This document shows, piece by piece, positions 7,451 to 13,733 of a stretch of 15,746 nt of DNA. Source of the DNA: an uncultured Ruminococcus sp. (GTDB taxonomy: Bacteria; Bacillota; Clostridia; Oscillospirales; Ruminococcaceae); contig CAMWXM010000037.1 in assembly GCA_947178195.1 (NCBI GenBank), positions 1 through 15,746 on the forward strand, in the 5' to 3' direction. The notes under the pieces are model-generated. The model was not told the DNA's origin, searched no databases, and saw only the letters and a list, made by a program, of their open reading frames with translations. Each line of letters begins with the position of its first letter. Positions within the stretch are counted from its first letter, which is position 1. The position numbers and the translations under genes were made by a program.

Positions 7451-7482
7451 TTATTACATTTTATTAAAATAAAATATAATAA
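7451..7482 (-). promoter_or_regulatory. Long AT-rich palindrome in the binding-protein leader
   Basis: Arms 7451-7465 and 7468-7482 are complementary at 14 of 15 positions with a 2-bp centre. In the minus-strand RNA the single mismatch becomes a U-G wobble, so all 15 positions can pair. It ends 7 nt before AAGGAGG of the binding-protein gene. It could be an mRNA-stabilising hairpin or a symmetric operator; the TATTAT inside it (plus 7476-7481, with a weak TTTTCA 17 nt upstream) could also be a -10. Confidence 0.55.
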
Positions 7483-7508
7483 ACAAAAACTAAATATATG
7501 AAAATTAT

Positions 7509-7528
7509 CTGTCAAATGTGCTTGACAG
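7509..7528. promoter_or_regulatory. Inverted repeat over the lacI stop codon
   Basis: Perfect 7-bp arms CTGTCAA (7509-7515) and TTGACAG (7522-7528) flank a 6-bp centre. The left arm contains the lacI TGA stop (7512-7514) and, on the minus strand, a consensus TTGACA -35 directed at the binding-protein gene. The hexamer 17 nt downstream is a poor -10 (TAGTTT). A regulator-binding site or a lacI 3' hairpin are both possible. Confidence 0.45.
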
Positions 7529-8534
7529 TATTTCCCTCAATTAAATGCCCACGTATTATCGTATCATAATTATCTTCGCCCATCGAACTTTTGCTTTTTA
7601 TGATACTGATAAGCTTGTTGGCTGCAACACGACCAATCTCATGAGTATCCTGACAATATGTTGTAAGCTGTGGCTGCAAAAGCTGTATCGTGCTTATACC
7701 GTCGTATCCGGCTATGGAAATGTCATCGGGAATACTTTTTCCCGCCTTTCTAACTGCGTTCATTGCTCCGATAGCCGCAATATCGTCCGGAACGATAACA
7801 CATGTAGGCGGATCGTAAAGTTCCATCATTTCGGTCATGTATTTTTCGGTAAGCTCAGAATCCACATGCCTACCCTGTCGTAAGTAATCTGGCTGCACCT
7901 GAAGCCCCAGAGACTTCATAGTATCCAGATATGAATTAAGTCTTGTTGTAGTAACCTGCGAGCTGTCGCCGTAGATATAGGCGATTTTCTCATGTCCACA
8001 GCTGTAGATATATTCCACCAGGCTTCTGATTCCTCCTGCGTTATCGGAAGAAACCGAATAGCACTTATCACGTCTGAAGTCGATGGACACTACTGGAATC
8101 TCGCTGTCGAATATTTCTTTTGTATCCTTGCTGTAAAAGTCCACACACGCAAGGAGTATACCGTCCAGATTACGGTACATACAGTGTTCATAGCAGGACA
8201 TTCTGCTTGTTCCCACCTGACTGGTCACAAGATTGATAAGAGTTATATCATACCCCTTGTTTGCACAGCCTACACGGAAGCTATCCAGAATGGCTGAAAA
8301 AAACGGATGAGTAAGACCGCTGCCCGCTTTATCGTTAAGAAGTATCCCGATATTGAAAGTTTTATTTGTTTTCAGCGCTCTTGCCTGAGCGTTAGGGGTA
8401 TAGCCAAGCCTTTTAGCAGTATCGAGAACATGTTTTTTTGTAGCTGCACCGACATCGCTGTGACCATTGAGAGCTTTGCTTACCGTCGCAATTGACACAC
8501 CGCATTCTTCTGCGATCGTCTTTATTGATACCAT
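7512..8534 (-). CDS. LacI-family transcriptional regulator
   Basis: This is a sugar-responsive DNA-binding regulator, probably controlling the adjacent ABC importer and itself. From ATG 8532-8534 it has 340 aa, the normal length for the family. The N-terminal helix-turn-helix is textbook at residues 4-23 (IKTIAEECGVSIATVSKALN), followed by the hinge GYTPNAQARAL. The rest is a periplasmic-binding-protein-like effector domain, with SSDNAGG around the ligand site and VPDDIAAIGAMNA and SIAGYDGI near the end. A GTG 11 codons upstream lacks a ribosome-binding site and would add residues before the conserved start, so ATG 8534 is preferred, although its own RBS (AAAGG, 12-nt spacing) is weak. An operator-like site sits immediately downstream of its -10, suggesting autoregulation. 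The effector sugar is unknown. Confidence 0.94.
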   Translation of the reverse strand: MVSIKTIAEECGVSIATVSKALNGHSDVGAATKKHVLDTAKRLGYTPNAQARALKTNKTFNIGILLNDKAGSGLTHPFFSAILDSFRVGCANKGYDITLINLVTSQVGTSRMSCYEHCMYRNLDGILLACVDFYSKDTKEIFDSEIPVVSIDFRRDKCYSVSSDNAGGIRSLVEYIYSCGHEKIAYIYGDSSQVTTTRLNSYLDTMKSLGLQVQPDYLRQGRHVDSELTEKYMTEMMELYDPPTCVIVPDDIAAIGAMNAVRKAGKSIPDDISIAGYDGISTIQLLQPQLTTYCQDTHEIGRVAANKLISIIKSKSSMGEDNYDTIIRGHLIEGNTVKHI

Positions 8535-8687
8535 AATATGAATCGCCTTTCCGTTCTTTTTAAACACAAGTCAGAATATATATGCTTTATGCCGAATATT
8601 TTTATATCTGCAAATTCAAATTCTCAGTATTGCCATTACAAATCAGATAACATCATAAACATCAAAAAAACAGAAAACGAAAAAAAT

Positions 8688-8700
8688 TCAAACGCTTTCG
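8688..8700. promoter_or_regulatory. LacI/CcpA-type operator at the lacI transcription start
   Basis: On the minus strand CGAAAGCGTTTGA contains the complete core GAAARCGYTT shared by catabolite-responsive elements and LacI-family operators; the outer bases on the right do not match. It lies directly after the -10 hexamer, across the predicted transcription start, where binding would block lacI transcription. Whether the local LacI protein or a CcpA-type protein binds cannot be decided from sequence. Confidence 0.6.
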
Positions 8701-8707
8701 TATCAAT

Positions 8708-8736
8708 AATATACAATACTGGCGGCAAAAAGTCAA
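8708..8736 (-). promoter_or_regulatory. lacI promoter
   Basis: On the minus strand TTGACT (plus 8731-8736), a 17-nt spacer and TATATT (plus 8708-8713) form a good sigma-A promoter. The start near 8701 gives a leader of about 167 nt before the lacI ATG and places the operator-like site at the start of transcription. Confidence 0.7.
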
Positions 8737-9098
8737 TGCCTAATGGCAAACATTCATATTTTTTTAGCGAAATGCATATTTTTACTACCGTTTTTTTGTT
8801 AATTTTCACGAATAAAACAGTAATTTTTCCCAAGGATTACAAAACGGTTAAAAAAACTTTTTTTGTATTAAAATTAATTATCCTGATATTTTTTGTGATA
8901 TTCATACATTTATTGGCATATTTTTTTTATGTTTATATACCAAAGTGATAAATCAACCATATTCCGTTCTTGATTTTCAGTAAAAATCACATATCACACG
9001 GATTAAGTTAAAACTAATATATGTATCTGTCAAAGACGTTTATCACTAAAAAACCGATATTTTTTCATATAATACAAAGAATATTTTGATTTATTGCA
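8737..9098. other. AT-rich intergenic gap without a supported gene
   Basis: This stretch between the lacI and mscS promoters is very AT-rich with many A- and T-runs. Open frames on both strands are Phe/Ile/Lys-rich and lack ribosome-binding sites. I see no terminator or structured RNA. The only notable element is a 25-bp segment at 9010-9034 resembling the binding-protein upstream region at 7486-7516. Confidence 0.6.
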
Positions 9099-9127
9099 TT
9101 GACATTTTCTTATCCTGAATTTATAAT
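9099..9127 (+). promoter_or_regulatory. mscS promoter
   Basis: TTGACA (9099-9104), 17 nt, TATAAT (9122-9127): a perfect sigma-A promoter. The predicted start near 9134 gives a leader of about 36 nt before mscS. Confidence 0.85.
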
Positions 9128-9169
9128 ATTATTATAGCACATTTTTTCAGAAAGGGCAAGTAAAAAATA

Positions 9170-10093
9170 ATGATAACGACAATAATTTCACAAATCACAG
9201 AAAAAACCACTGCAACCACCTCCACCGAATCCCTTGACGAGCTTATCTCCAACACCATAAACAGCTCTGCCGAGGAAACGGATAAAATCAGCATAATATT
9301 ATCGGCTATAGGAAAAAAACTCGTTGATATGCTGCCGGCTATTGGTTTTGCCGTTTTTTTCTTCATATTCGGCATAATAATTTCCAAGCTCATCATTCAT
9401 ATAATGAAAAAATTCATGCGAAGGACAAATGTGGACAGTGCCGCCGAAGGGTTTCTTTCATCTATAGTAAAGATATTGCTTTACATAATAACCCTTATAA
9501 TTTCCCTTTCAATCTTAAATATCCCCATGACCTCTCTTATTGCCATTTTAAGCGCTGCCGGACTTGCTGTGGGACTTGCTCTCCAGAACAGTCTTTCAAA
9601 TCTCGCCGGAGGGTTCATAATTCTTTTCTCAAAGCCGTTCAAGGCCGGTGATTATGTGGAGACCAATTCTGCGTCGGGAGTGGTTGAAAGTGTCAGCATA
9701 CTCTATACAAAAATCGTCACCATCGACAACAAAACAGTATATATCCCCAACGGCAATGTTGCAAATTCGCTGATAACCAATTACAGCGAAAAGGACAAAC
9801 GGCGTGTTGACCTGGAGTTTGGCATAAGCTATTCCGACGATCTGGAGCTTGCCAAATCGCTGATATTAAAAATTGCCGAAGAGCATAAGCTTGTTCTTGA
9901 CCAGCCTGAACCGCCATTTGTGCGGCTGGGAACACAGGCGGAGGACAGCTTGCAGATAACGGTACGACTGTGGACTGCCACCGAAAATTACTGGCAGGTA
10001 AAATTCGATATGACCGAGCTTGTAAATGAAACCTTTACAGAAAATAATATTACCATTCCATTCAGGCAGCTGGATGTGCACATACAAAATTAA
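9170..10093 (+). CDS. mscS: Small-conductance mechanosensitive channel, MscS family
   Basis: This is a mechanosensitive channel that opens under membrane tension to release solutes during hypo-osmotic shock. It has 307 aa, close to the 286 aa of E. coli MscS. Three membrane helices are visible (about 54-78, 97-118 and 121-153). The last is the pore helix, with the Gly/Ala pattern AGLAVGLALQNSLSNLAGG that matches E. coli MscS closely. The soluble beta domain follows (FKAGDYV, then GVVESVSILYT, then IPNGNVANSLITNYS), and the C-terminus IPFRQLDVHI is characteristic. A Thr/Ser-rich segment of about 35 residues precedes the first helix. The ribosome-binding site AAAGGG is 13 nt from the ATG, somewhat far. 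The phosphoesterase gene follows after 18 bp, so the two are probably co-transcribed from the perfect promoter upstream. Confidence 0.95.
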   Translation: MITTIISQITEKTTATTSTESLDELISNTINSSAEETDKISIILSAIGKKLVDMLPAIGFAVFFFIFGIIISKLIIHIMKKFMRRTNVDSAAEGFLSSIVKILLYIITLIISLSILNIPMTSLIAILSAAGLAVGLALQNSLSNLAGGFIILFSKPFKAGDYVETNSASGVVESVSILYTKIVTIDNKTVYIPNGNVANSLITNYSEKDKRRVDLEFGISYSDDLELAKSLILKIAEEHKLVLDQPEPPFVRLGTQAEDSLQITVRLWTATENYWQVKFDMTELVNETFTENNITIPFRQLDVHIQN

Positions 10094-10111
10094 AAAGAGG
10101 TAACAAAAAGT

Positions 10112-10996
10112 ATGTACGAAAACAATAAACAGGATATTGTAAATTCTCAGCCTAAACCGGCTAAAAAGGGCCGACGCCGTTTCATGAAGCTGATAATATT
10201 TGCGGCTATAGTGTTCATTGTATGGTGGGCAAACAATTATCTTCTTTTCAGCACGGAGGTTGAAATAAGCTCTCCTAAAGTTAAAAATGATATCAAAATA
10301 TCCGTTCTCAGCGACCTTCACGCTTCGACAAGCTTTTTAGCAATATCCAATGATACAATAATTGACAAAATAAAAAAATTCGACCCGGATGTAGTATGCG
10401 TTCTCGGAGACATGCACACTACCGGTGCTCCCGAAGAGGAAAAAAATATTTCCATGAACCTTATGACCGGAATTATTGACGAAGGTTATAAATTATTTTT
10501 TGTTCTTGGAGAGCATGACGACAGAACCAACGCTTATATAAGCAAAATGGAAGCCAACGGTATCGACGTTTTAGATCAGGAATCCGAAAAAATCAAGATA
10601 AAGGATACCGAAATAACCTTTCATGGTATCAGCAACGCATGGTTTTCAGAATATTTTGACCTGTCCAACGAACTTGACATAAATAAAAATACATATAATA
10701 TTCTTCTGGCGCATATTCCCATGTTTGAAGAATATAAAAACTTCGGAGCAGACCTGACCCTTTGCGCCGACACTCACGGCGGAGTCATTCAAGTGCCCTT
10801 TTTAGGTCCTGCATACTATGATAGTCAAATACTGCCCGAGATTTTTAATAAGGAAAAAGAGATTTACGATAAAGGACTGTTTAAAATGGGAAAAGGATAT
10901 CTGTTTATCACATCGGGCATCGGTAACTCCCCTGTTCCGGCAAGATTCAATAATTTTCCTGAGGTTGGCGAGATCACGATAAAGCCGGAAAAATAA
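10112..10996 (+). CDS. Membrane-anchored metallophosphoesterase, YkuE-like, with variant metal motifs
   Basis: This belongs to the calcineurin-like phosphoesterase superfamily, two-metal hydrolases of phosphate esters; the natural substrate is unknown. It has 294 aa. After a basic N-terminus (AKKGRRRF) one membrane helix spans about residues 25-46, so the catalytic domain is probably outside the membrane. Visible motifs are SDLH (D68, H70), GD (D100), GEHDD (E134, H135), AHIP (H201) and ADTHGG (D220, H222), followed by VPFLGP as in YkuE-type enzymes. The usual GNH reads GEH and the usual GHTH reads ADTH, so two ligands thought to belong to the second metal site are replaced by acidic residues. 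Metal binding may be kept or altered. GAGGT precedes the ATG. It is 18 bp behind mscS and likely shares its transcript. Confidence 0.85.
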   Translation: MYENNKQDIVNSQPKPAKKGRRRFMKLIIFAAIVFIVWWANNYLLFSTEVEISSPKVKNDIKISVLSDLHASTSFLAISNDTIIDKIKKFDPDVVCVLGDMHTTGAPEEEKNISMNLMTGIIDEGYKLFFVLGEHDDRTNAYISKMEANGIDVLDQESEKIKIKDTEITFHGISNAWFSEYFDLSNELDINKNTYNILLAHIPMFEEYKNFGADLTLCADTHGGVIQVPFLGPAYYDSQILPEIFNKEKEIYDKGLFKMGKGYLFITSGIGNSPVPARFNNFPEVGEITIKPEK

Positions 10997-11001
10997 TTCC
11001 G
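10986..11001 (+). terminator. Weak stem-loop after the phosphoesterase gene
   Basis: CGGAA (10986-10990) and TTCCG (10997-11001) flank a 6-nt loop that includes the end of the stop codon. ACAAAAAAC and then a T-rich stretch follow. The stem is only 5 bp and the T-run is displaced, so termination here would be partial at best. Confidence 0.3.
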
Positions 11002-11035
11002 ACAAAAAACTTTTTATTTTAACTTTATTTTTCTA

Positions 11036-11064
11036 TTGCCAAACGTAAAAAAATAGTGTATAAT
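11036..11064 (+). promoter_or_regulatory. Promoter of the decarboxylase gamma-beta pair
   Basis: TTGCCA (11036-11041), 17 nt, TATAAT (11059-11064). The start near 11071 gives a leader of about 39 nt before the gamma-subunit ATG. Confidence 0.75.
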
Positions 11065-11109
11065 GTTATATGTATGTTATAAAAGTTTATTTTTAGGGAG
11101 AGTGTGTAT

Positions 11110-11559
11110 ATGAATTTACCGACACTATACAGCCTTGCCGCAAATGCAGCGGAAAATGCTTCGATAGCGGTTGTAGACGAAGAGGGCTACAGTTATGTGT
11201 GGGCTGTGGTAATTACCGGACTTTCGGTCGTGTTTCTGGGATTGATTATTCTTATTCTTTTCGTATGGCTCATGGGAAAAACCTTTACGGCTATTGAAAA
11301 CAGAGATAAATCCAAAGCTCCAGCTGAGATCAAAGCTGAAAAGCCGCAGCCAATAGTAGCACCTGTAAAACAATCGTCTGTAAAGCCTGCTTCGAAAAGC
11401 GAGGACGAGATCATTGCGGTCATTGCCGCAGCAGTCGCCGCTATGGGAGAGGCTGACGGAAAGAAATATAAATTAAAATCAGTCAAGGCAGTCAGAAATA
11501 AAGCGTCAAGACCTGCATGGTCTGTTGCCGGACTTCAGAGCGATACAGCTCCGTTCTGA
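11110..11559 (+). CDS. Sodium-pump decarboxylase gamma subunit (OadG family)
   Basis: This is the small membrane subunit of a biotin-dependent Na+-translocating decarboxylase (oxaloacetate, methylmalonyl-CoA or related). In known systems it holds the complex together and links the carboxyltransferase to the membrane pump. From ATG 11110 it has 149 aa. One membrane helix is at about residues 31-54, then a charged stretch and a Pro/Ala/Lys linker lead to a C-terminus ending RPAWSVAGLQSDTAPF, which is typical of the family. A GTG two codons upstream is too close to the ribosome-binding site AGGGAGAG, so the ATG is preferred. The beta subunit starts 37 bp downstream in the same transcript. Which substrate the complex decarboxylates cannot be told without the alpha subunit, which is not in the window. 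Confidence 0.85.
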   Translation: MNLPTLYSLAANAAENASIAVVDEEGYSYVWAVVITGLSVVFLGLIILILFVWLMGKTFTAIENRDKSKAPAEIKAEKPQPIVAPVKQSSVKPASKSEDEIIAVIAAAVAAMGEADGKKYKLKSVKAVRNKASRPAWSVAGLQSDTAPF

Positions 11560-11596
11560 CTCTTAAAAAAATTTCAGAAAGGATTTAGTTTCAGGT

Positions 11597-12793
11597 ATGA
11601 GTGAAGTATTAAACATATTCGTTGATACGATAAAAGACCTTGCCGCTTCAAGCGGTCTTGCCAACATGGACTGGAAAGCCGGAGTTATGATTTTGATTTC
11701 CTTTGTCTTTATGTATCTTGCAATCGTCAAGGAGTTTGAACCGCTTCTTTTGCTGCCTATTTCATTTGGTATGTTCCTTACAAATCTTCCCCTTGCGGAA
11801 ATGTATCACCCCGATTTGTGGGCAAACGCCTCAAACATAAATTTCGGGGACGTGCTGCATGAGGGTGGACTGCTGGATATACTATATCTCGGCGTAAAGC
11901 TGCAGATTTATCCGCCGCTTATCTTCCTGGGTATCGGCACAATGACCGACTTTGGTCCGCTTATCGCAAATCCGAAAAGCTTCCTTCTCGGTGCGGCTGC
12001 TCAGGCAGGTATTTTCCTTACGTTTATCGGTGCGGCTGTTCTGGGCTTCTCGGCTGCCGAATGCGGTTCGATAGCTATTATCGGCGGTGCTGACGGTCCT
12101 ACAGCTATCTACGTTTCAAGCAAGCTTTTGTCCGGCGGAGGATTCAGTATCAGTACCGGTACTATTGCCCTTGCCGCTTATACATATATGGCGCTTGTTC
12201 CTGTTATCCAGCCGCCTATTATGAAGCTGCTTACCACAAAAAAAGAAAGGGCAATCAAAATGCCTCAGCTTCGTCAGGTTTCAAAAACAGAAAAAATAAT
12301 CTTCCCTATTGCCGTTACATTGATCGTTGCGCTTCTCGTTCCGTCAGCAGCTCCGCTTGTTGGTATGCTTATGCTGGGTAATCTCTTTAAGGAAAGCGGC
12401 GTTTGCAGCAGACTTGTGGATACGGCTCAGAATGCGCTTATGAATATTATCACAATTTTCCTCGGCGTATCCGTAGGTGCAACTACTCAGGCAGACAAGA
12501 TCATCAACCTTGAATTTGCAAAGGTTATTATCCTCGGCGTTATTGCTTTTGCTGTTGGTACTGCTGCCGGTGTTCTCTTCGGAAAGATCATGTGCCTGGT
12601 TACAAAGGGCAAGGTCAATCCTCTTATCGGTTCTGCCGGCGTTTCAGCAGTTCCTATGGCTGCTCGTGTGTCACAGAAGGTCGGCGCAGAAACAGATCCT
12701 ACAAACTTCCTGCTTATGAATGCTATGGGTCCGAATGTTGCCGGAGTTATTGGCTCGGCGGTTGCTGCAGGAGTGCTTTTAAGCGTAATTTAA
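11597..12793 (+). CDS. Sodium ion-translocating decarboxylase beta subunit (OadB/MmdB/GcdB family)
   Basis: This is the integral membrane pump that uses decarboxylation of carboxybiotin to export Na+. It has 398 aa, a usual length, with about nine or more hydrophobic helices. The signature IIGGADGPTAIY holds D166, the equivalent of the essential Asp203 of Klebsiella OadB. The second conserved region near residues 370-390 reads NFLLMNAMGPNVAGVIGSA; N380 of the GPN motif is kept, but residue 375 is Asn where I recall His in most family members. AAAGGA lies 13 nt before the ATG. It directly follows the gamma subunit. A strong terminator closes the unit after 40 bp, so no carboxyltransferase or biotin-carrier gene is linked downstream. 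The partner subunits must lie elsewhere if the pump works. Confidence 0.93.
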   Translation: MSEVLNIFVDTIKDLAASSGLANMDWKAGVMILISFVFMYLAIVKEFEPLLLLPISFGMFLTNLPLAEMYHPDLWANASNINFGDVLHEGGLLDILYLGVKLQIYPPLIFLGIGTMTDFGPLIANPKSFLLGAAAQAGIFLTFIGAAVLGFSAAECGSIAIIGGADGPTAIYVSSKLLSGGGFSISTGTIALAAYTYMALVPVIQPPIMKLLTTKKERAIKMPQLRQVSKTEKIIFPIAVTLIVALLVPSAAPLVGMLMLGNLFKESGVCSRLVDTAQNALMNIITIFLGVSVGATTQADKIINLEFAKVIILGVIAFAVGTAAGVLFGKIMCLVTKGKVNPLIGSAGVSAVPMAARVSQKVGAETDPTNFLLMNAMGPNVAGVIGSAVAAGVLLSVI

Positions 12794-12833
12794 GACGACA
12801 ATACTGCATGTCTTTTACAGTGTTGACAAATAT

Positions 12834-12869
12834 AAAAAACGGACGCTCTTTTGGAGACGTCCGTTTTTT
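12834..12869. terminator. Bidirectional intrinsic terminator
   Basis: Perfect 12-bp arms AAAAAACGGACG (12834-12845) and CGTCCGTTTTTT (12858-12869) enclose a 12-nt segment that can add about 3 more pairs. The A-run and T-run on either side let it act in both directions, ending the oadB transcript from the left and the cupin/CMD transcript from the right. Confidence 0.92.
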
Positions 12870-12926
12870 CGCAGTAGCTACTCTGCCGTAACTCCGATGC
12901 CGAAAAATATACCACTAAGCTTTTAC

Positions 12927-13256
12927 TTATTGTTTTTCGTTTGTATATACTTCTTTTGCCATGCGAAATGCCGCCCACGCTTTCGGCCAACCTGCATAAA
13001 ATGCAGCATGAGTAATAATTTCAGCCATTTCTTCTGCTGTCACACCATGATTTTTTGCATTCTGGATATGGAACTGCAAAGAGCTGTCCAGAACACCGCT
13101 TGCCATAAGTGAAACCACTGTTACGATGCTCCTGTCCCTCACAGACAGCTTATCATCTCTTGCCCATACTTCACCGAATAATACGTCATCATTCAGCTCT
13201 GCAAATTTGGGAGCAAAATCGCCTAACTGATCTCGTCCTGCCGTTACCTTTGCCAT
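12927..13256 (-). CDS. Carboxymuconolactone decarboxylase family protein
   Basis: This is a small all-helical protein of the CMD/AhpD superfamily, 109 aa. The family core is visible at residues about 38-68 (VRDRSIVTVVSLMASG, then QFHIQNAKNHG) and about 73-97 (TAEEMAEIITHAAFYAGWPK). There is no CxxC pair, so it is not an AhpD-type peroxide-reducing protein and sits with the PcaC-like, cysteine-free branch. Ring-cleavage metabolism is unlikely in this apparent anaerobe, so its real substrate is unknown. A strong ribosome-binding site AAGGAGGT precedes the ATG and overlaps the stop of the upstream cupin gene (13-bp gap), so the two are co-transcribed and probably translationally coupled. CMD-cupin pairs recur in gut anaerobes, from general knowledge, and suggest a joint role on a small organic substrate. 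Confidence 0.9.
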   Translation of the reverse strand: MAKVTAGRDQLGDFAPKFAELNDDVLFGEVWARDDKLSVRDRSIVTVVSLMASGVLDSSLQFHIQNAKNHGVTAEEMAEIITHAAFYAGWPKAWAAFRMAKEVYTNEKQ

Positions 13257-13269
13257 ATCAGATACCTCC

Positions 13270-13680
13270 TTATTTCAATTTATTGTAATCTTCGTCTGAA
13301 ACTGCTTCCAGCCATTCGGTTCTGCCGTTTTCAGCAGGAACTTCTACTGCAAGATGCTGAAACCAACTGTCAGGAGCTGCTCCGTGCCAGTGCTTAACGC
13401 CTGCCGCAATGTTTACAACATCTCCTGCATGGAGTTCCTGTGCTTCTTTGCCCCATTCCTGATAGTATCCCCTTCCGGCAGTCACAAGCAATATCTGCCC
13501 TCCGCCCTTGTCAGCATGATGAATATGCCAGTTGTTTCGACAGCCCGGCTCAAAGGTCACATTTCCGATGCCCACCTGTTGCGTGGAAAGCATATTCAGA
13601 TAGCTCTGACCTACAAAATACTGTGCAAATACATCGTTTGATTCTCCGGTCGGAAATACGCTTAAATTTTTCACATTCAT
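13270..13680 (-). CDS. Cupin-domain protein
   Basis: This is a single-domain cupin of 136 aa, a small beta-barrel that usually binds one metal. Cupin motif 1 is visible at residues about 46-71 (GCRNNWHIHHADKGGGQIL, then AGRG), with H52 and H54 or H55 as ligands; the usual Glu is Gln (Q62). Motif 2 is GDVVNIAAGVKHWHG (about 86-100), with H97 or H99 as a ligand and AAG in place of the common PxG. The start is supported by GAGGT 9 nt upstream. It precedes the CMD-family gene by 13 bp. It has its own extended -10 promoter overlapping the end of the DUF389 gene, and read-through from that gene is also possible because no terminator separates them. The substrate is unknown. Confidence 0.9.
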   Translation of the reverse strand: MNVKNLSVFPTGESNDVFAQYFVGQSYLNMLSTQQVGIGNVTFEPGCRNNWHIHHADKGGGQILLVTAGRGYYQEWGKEAQELHAGDVVNIAAGVKHWHGAAPDSWFQHLAVEVPAENGRTEWLEAVSDEDYNKLK

Positions 13681-13703
13681 AATAAATTACCTCGCTGTTA
13701 ATT

Positions 13704-13733
13704 ATTATAACATTTATCCTTCCTTGATTTCAA
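13704..13733 (-). promoter_or_regulatory. Promoter of the cupin-CMD pair
   Basis: On the minus strand TTGAAA (plus 13728-13733), 18 nt, then TATAAT (plus 13704-13709) with TG one base upstream forms an extended -10 promoter. The -35 lies inside the last codons of the DUF389 gene. Confidence 0.6.

Noticed and set aside
8636..8833. Minus-strand 65-aa open frame upstream of lacI
   Set aside because: It spans the lacI promoter and operator and has no recognisable similarity or credible RBS.
8842..8849. AAACGGTT as a second LacI-type operator
   Set aside because: Only the eight-base core fits; the flanks do not, and it is not next to a promoter element.
8538..8948. Plus-strand 136-aa open frame in the lacI-mscS gap
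   Set aside because: It overlaps the lacI start, promoter and operator, has no ribosome-binding site, and its Phe/Ile/Lys/Tyr-rich content reflects AT-rich DNA.
9032..9045. AAAGACGTTTATC as a catabolite-responsive element
   Set aside because: The core is broken (AGACGTTT rather than AARCGYTT) and there is no promoter at the expected distance.
9717..10321. Antisense open frames across the mscS-phosphoesterase junction
   Set aside because: They are shadows of two well-supported genes and their translations resemble no family I know.
12927..13256. AhpD-like alkyl hydroperoxidase
   Set aside because: The CxxC catalytic pair is absent; the protein contains no cysteine.
12927..13680. The small two-gene unit as a toxin-antitoxin system
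   Set aside because: Both proteins have clear enzyme-type folds (CMD and cupin), not toxin or antitoxin domains.
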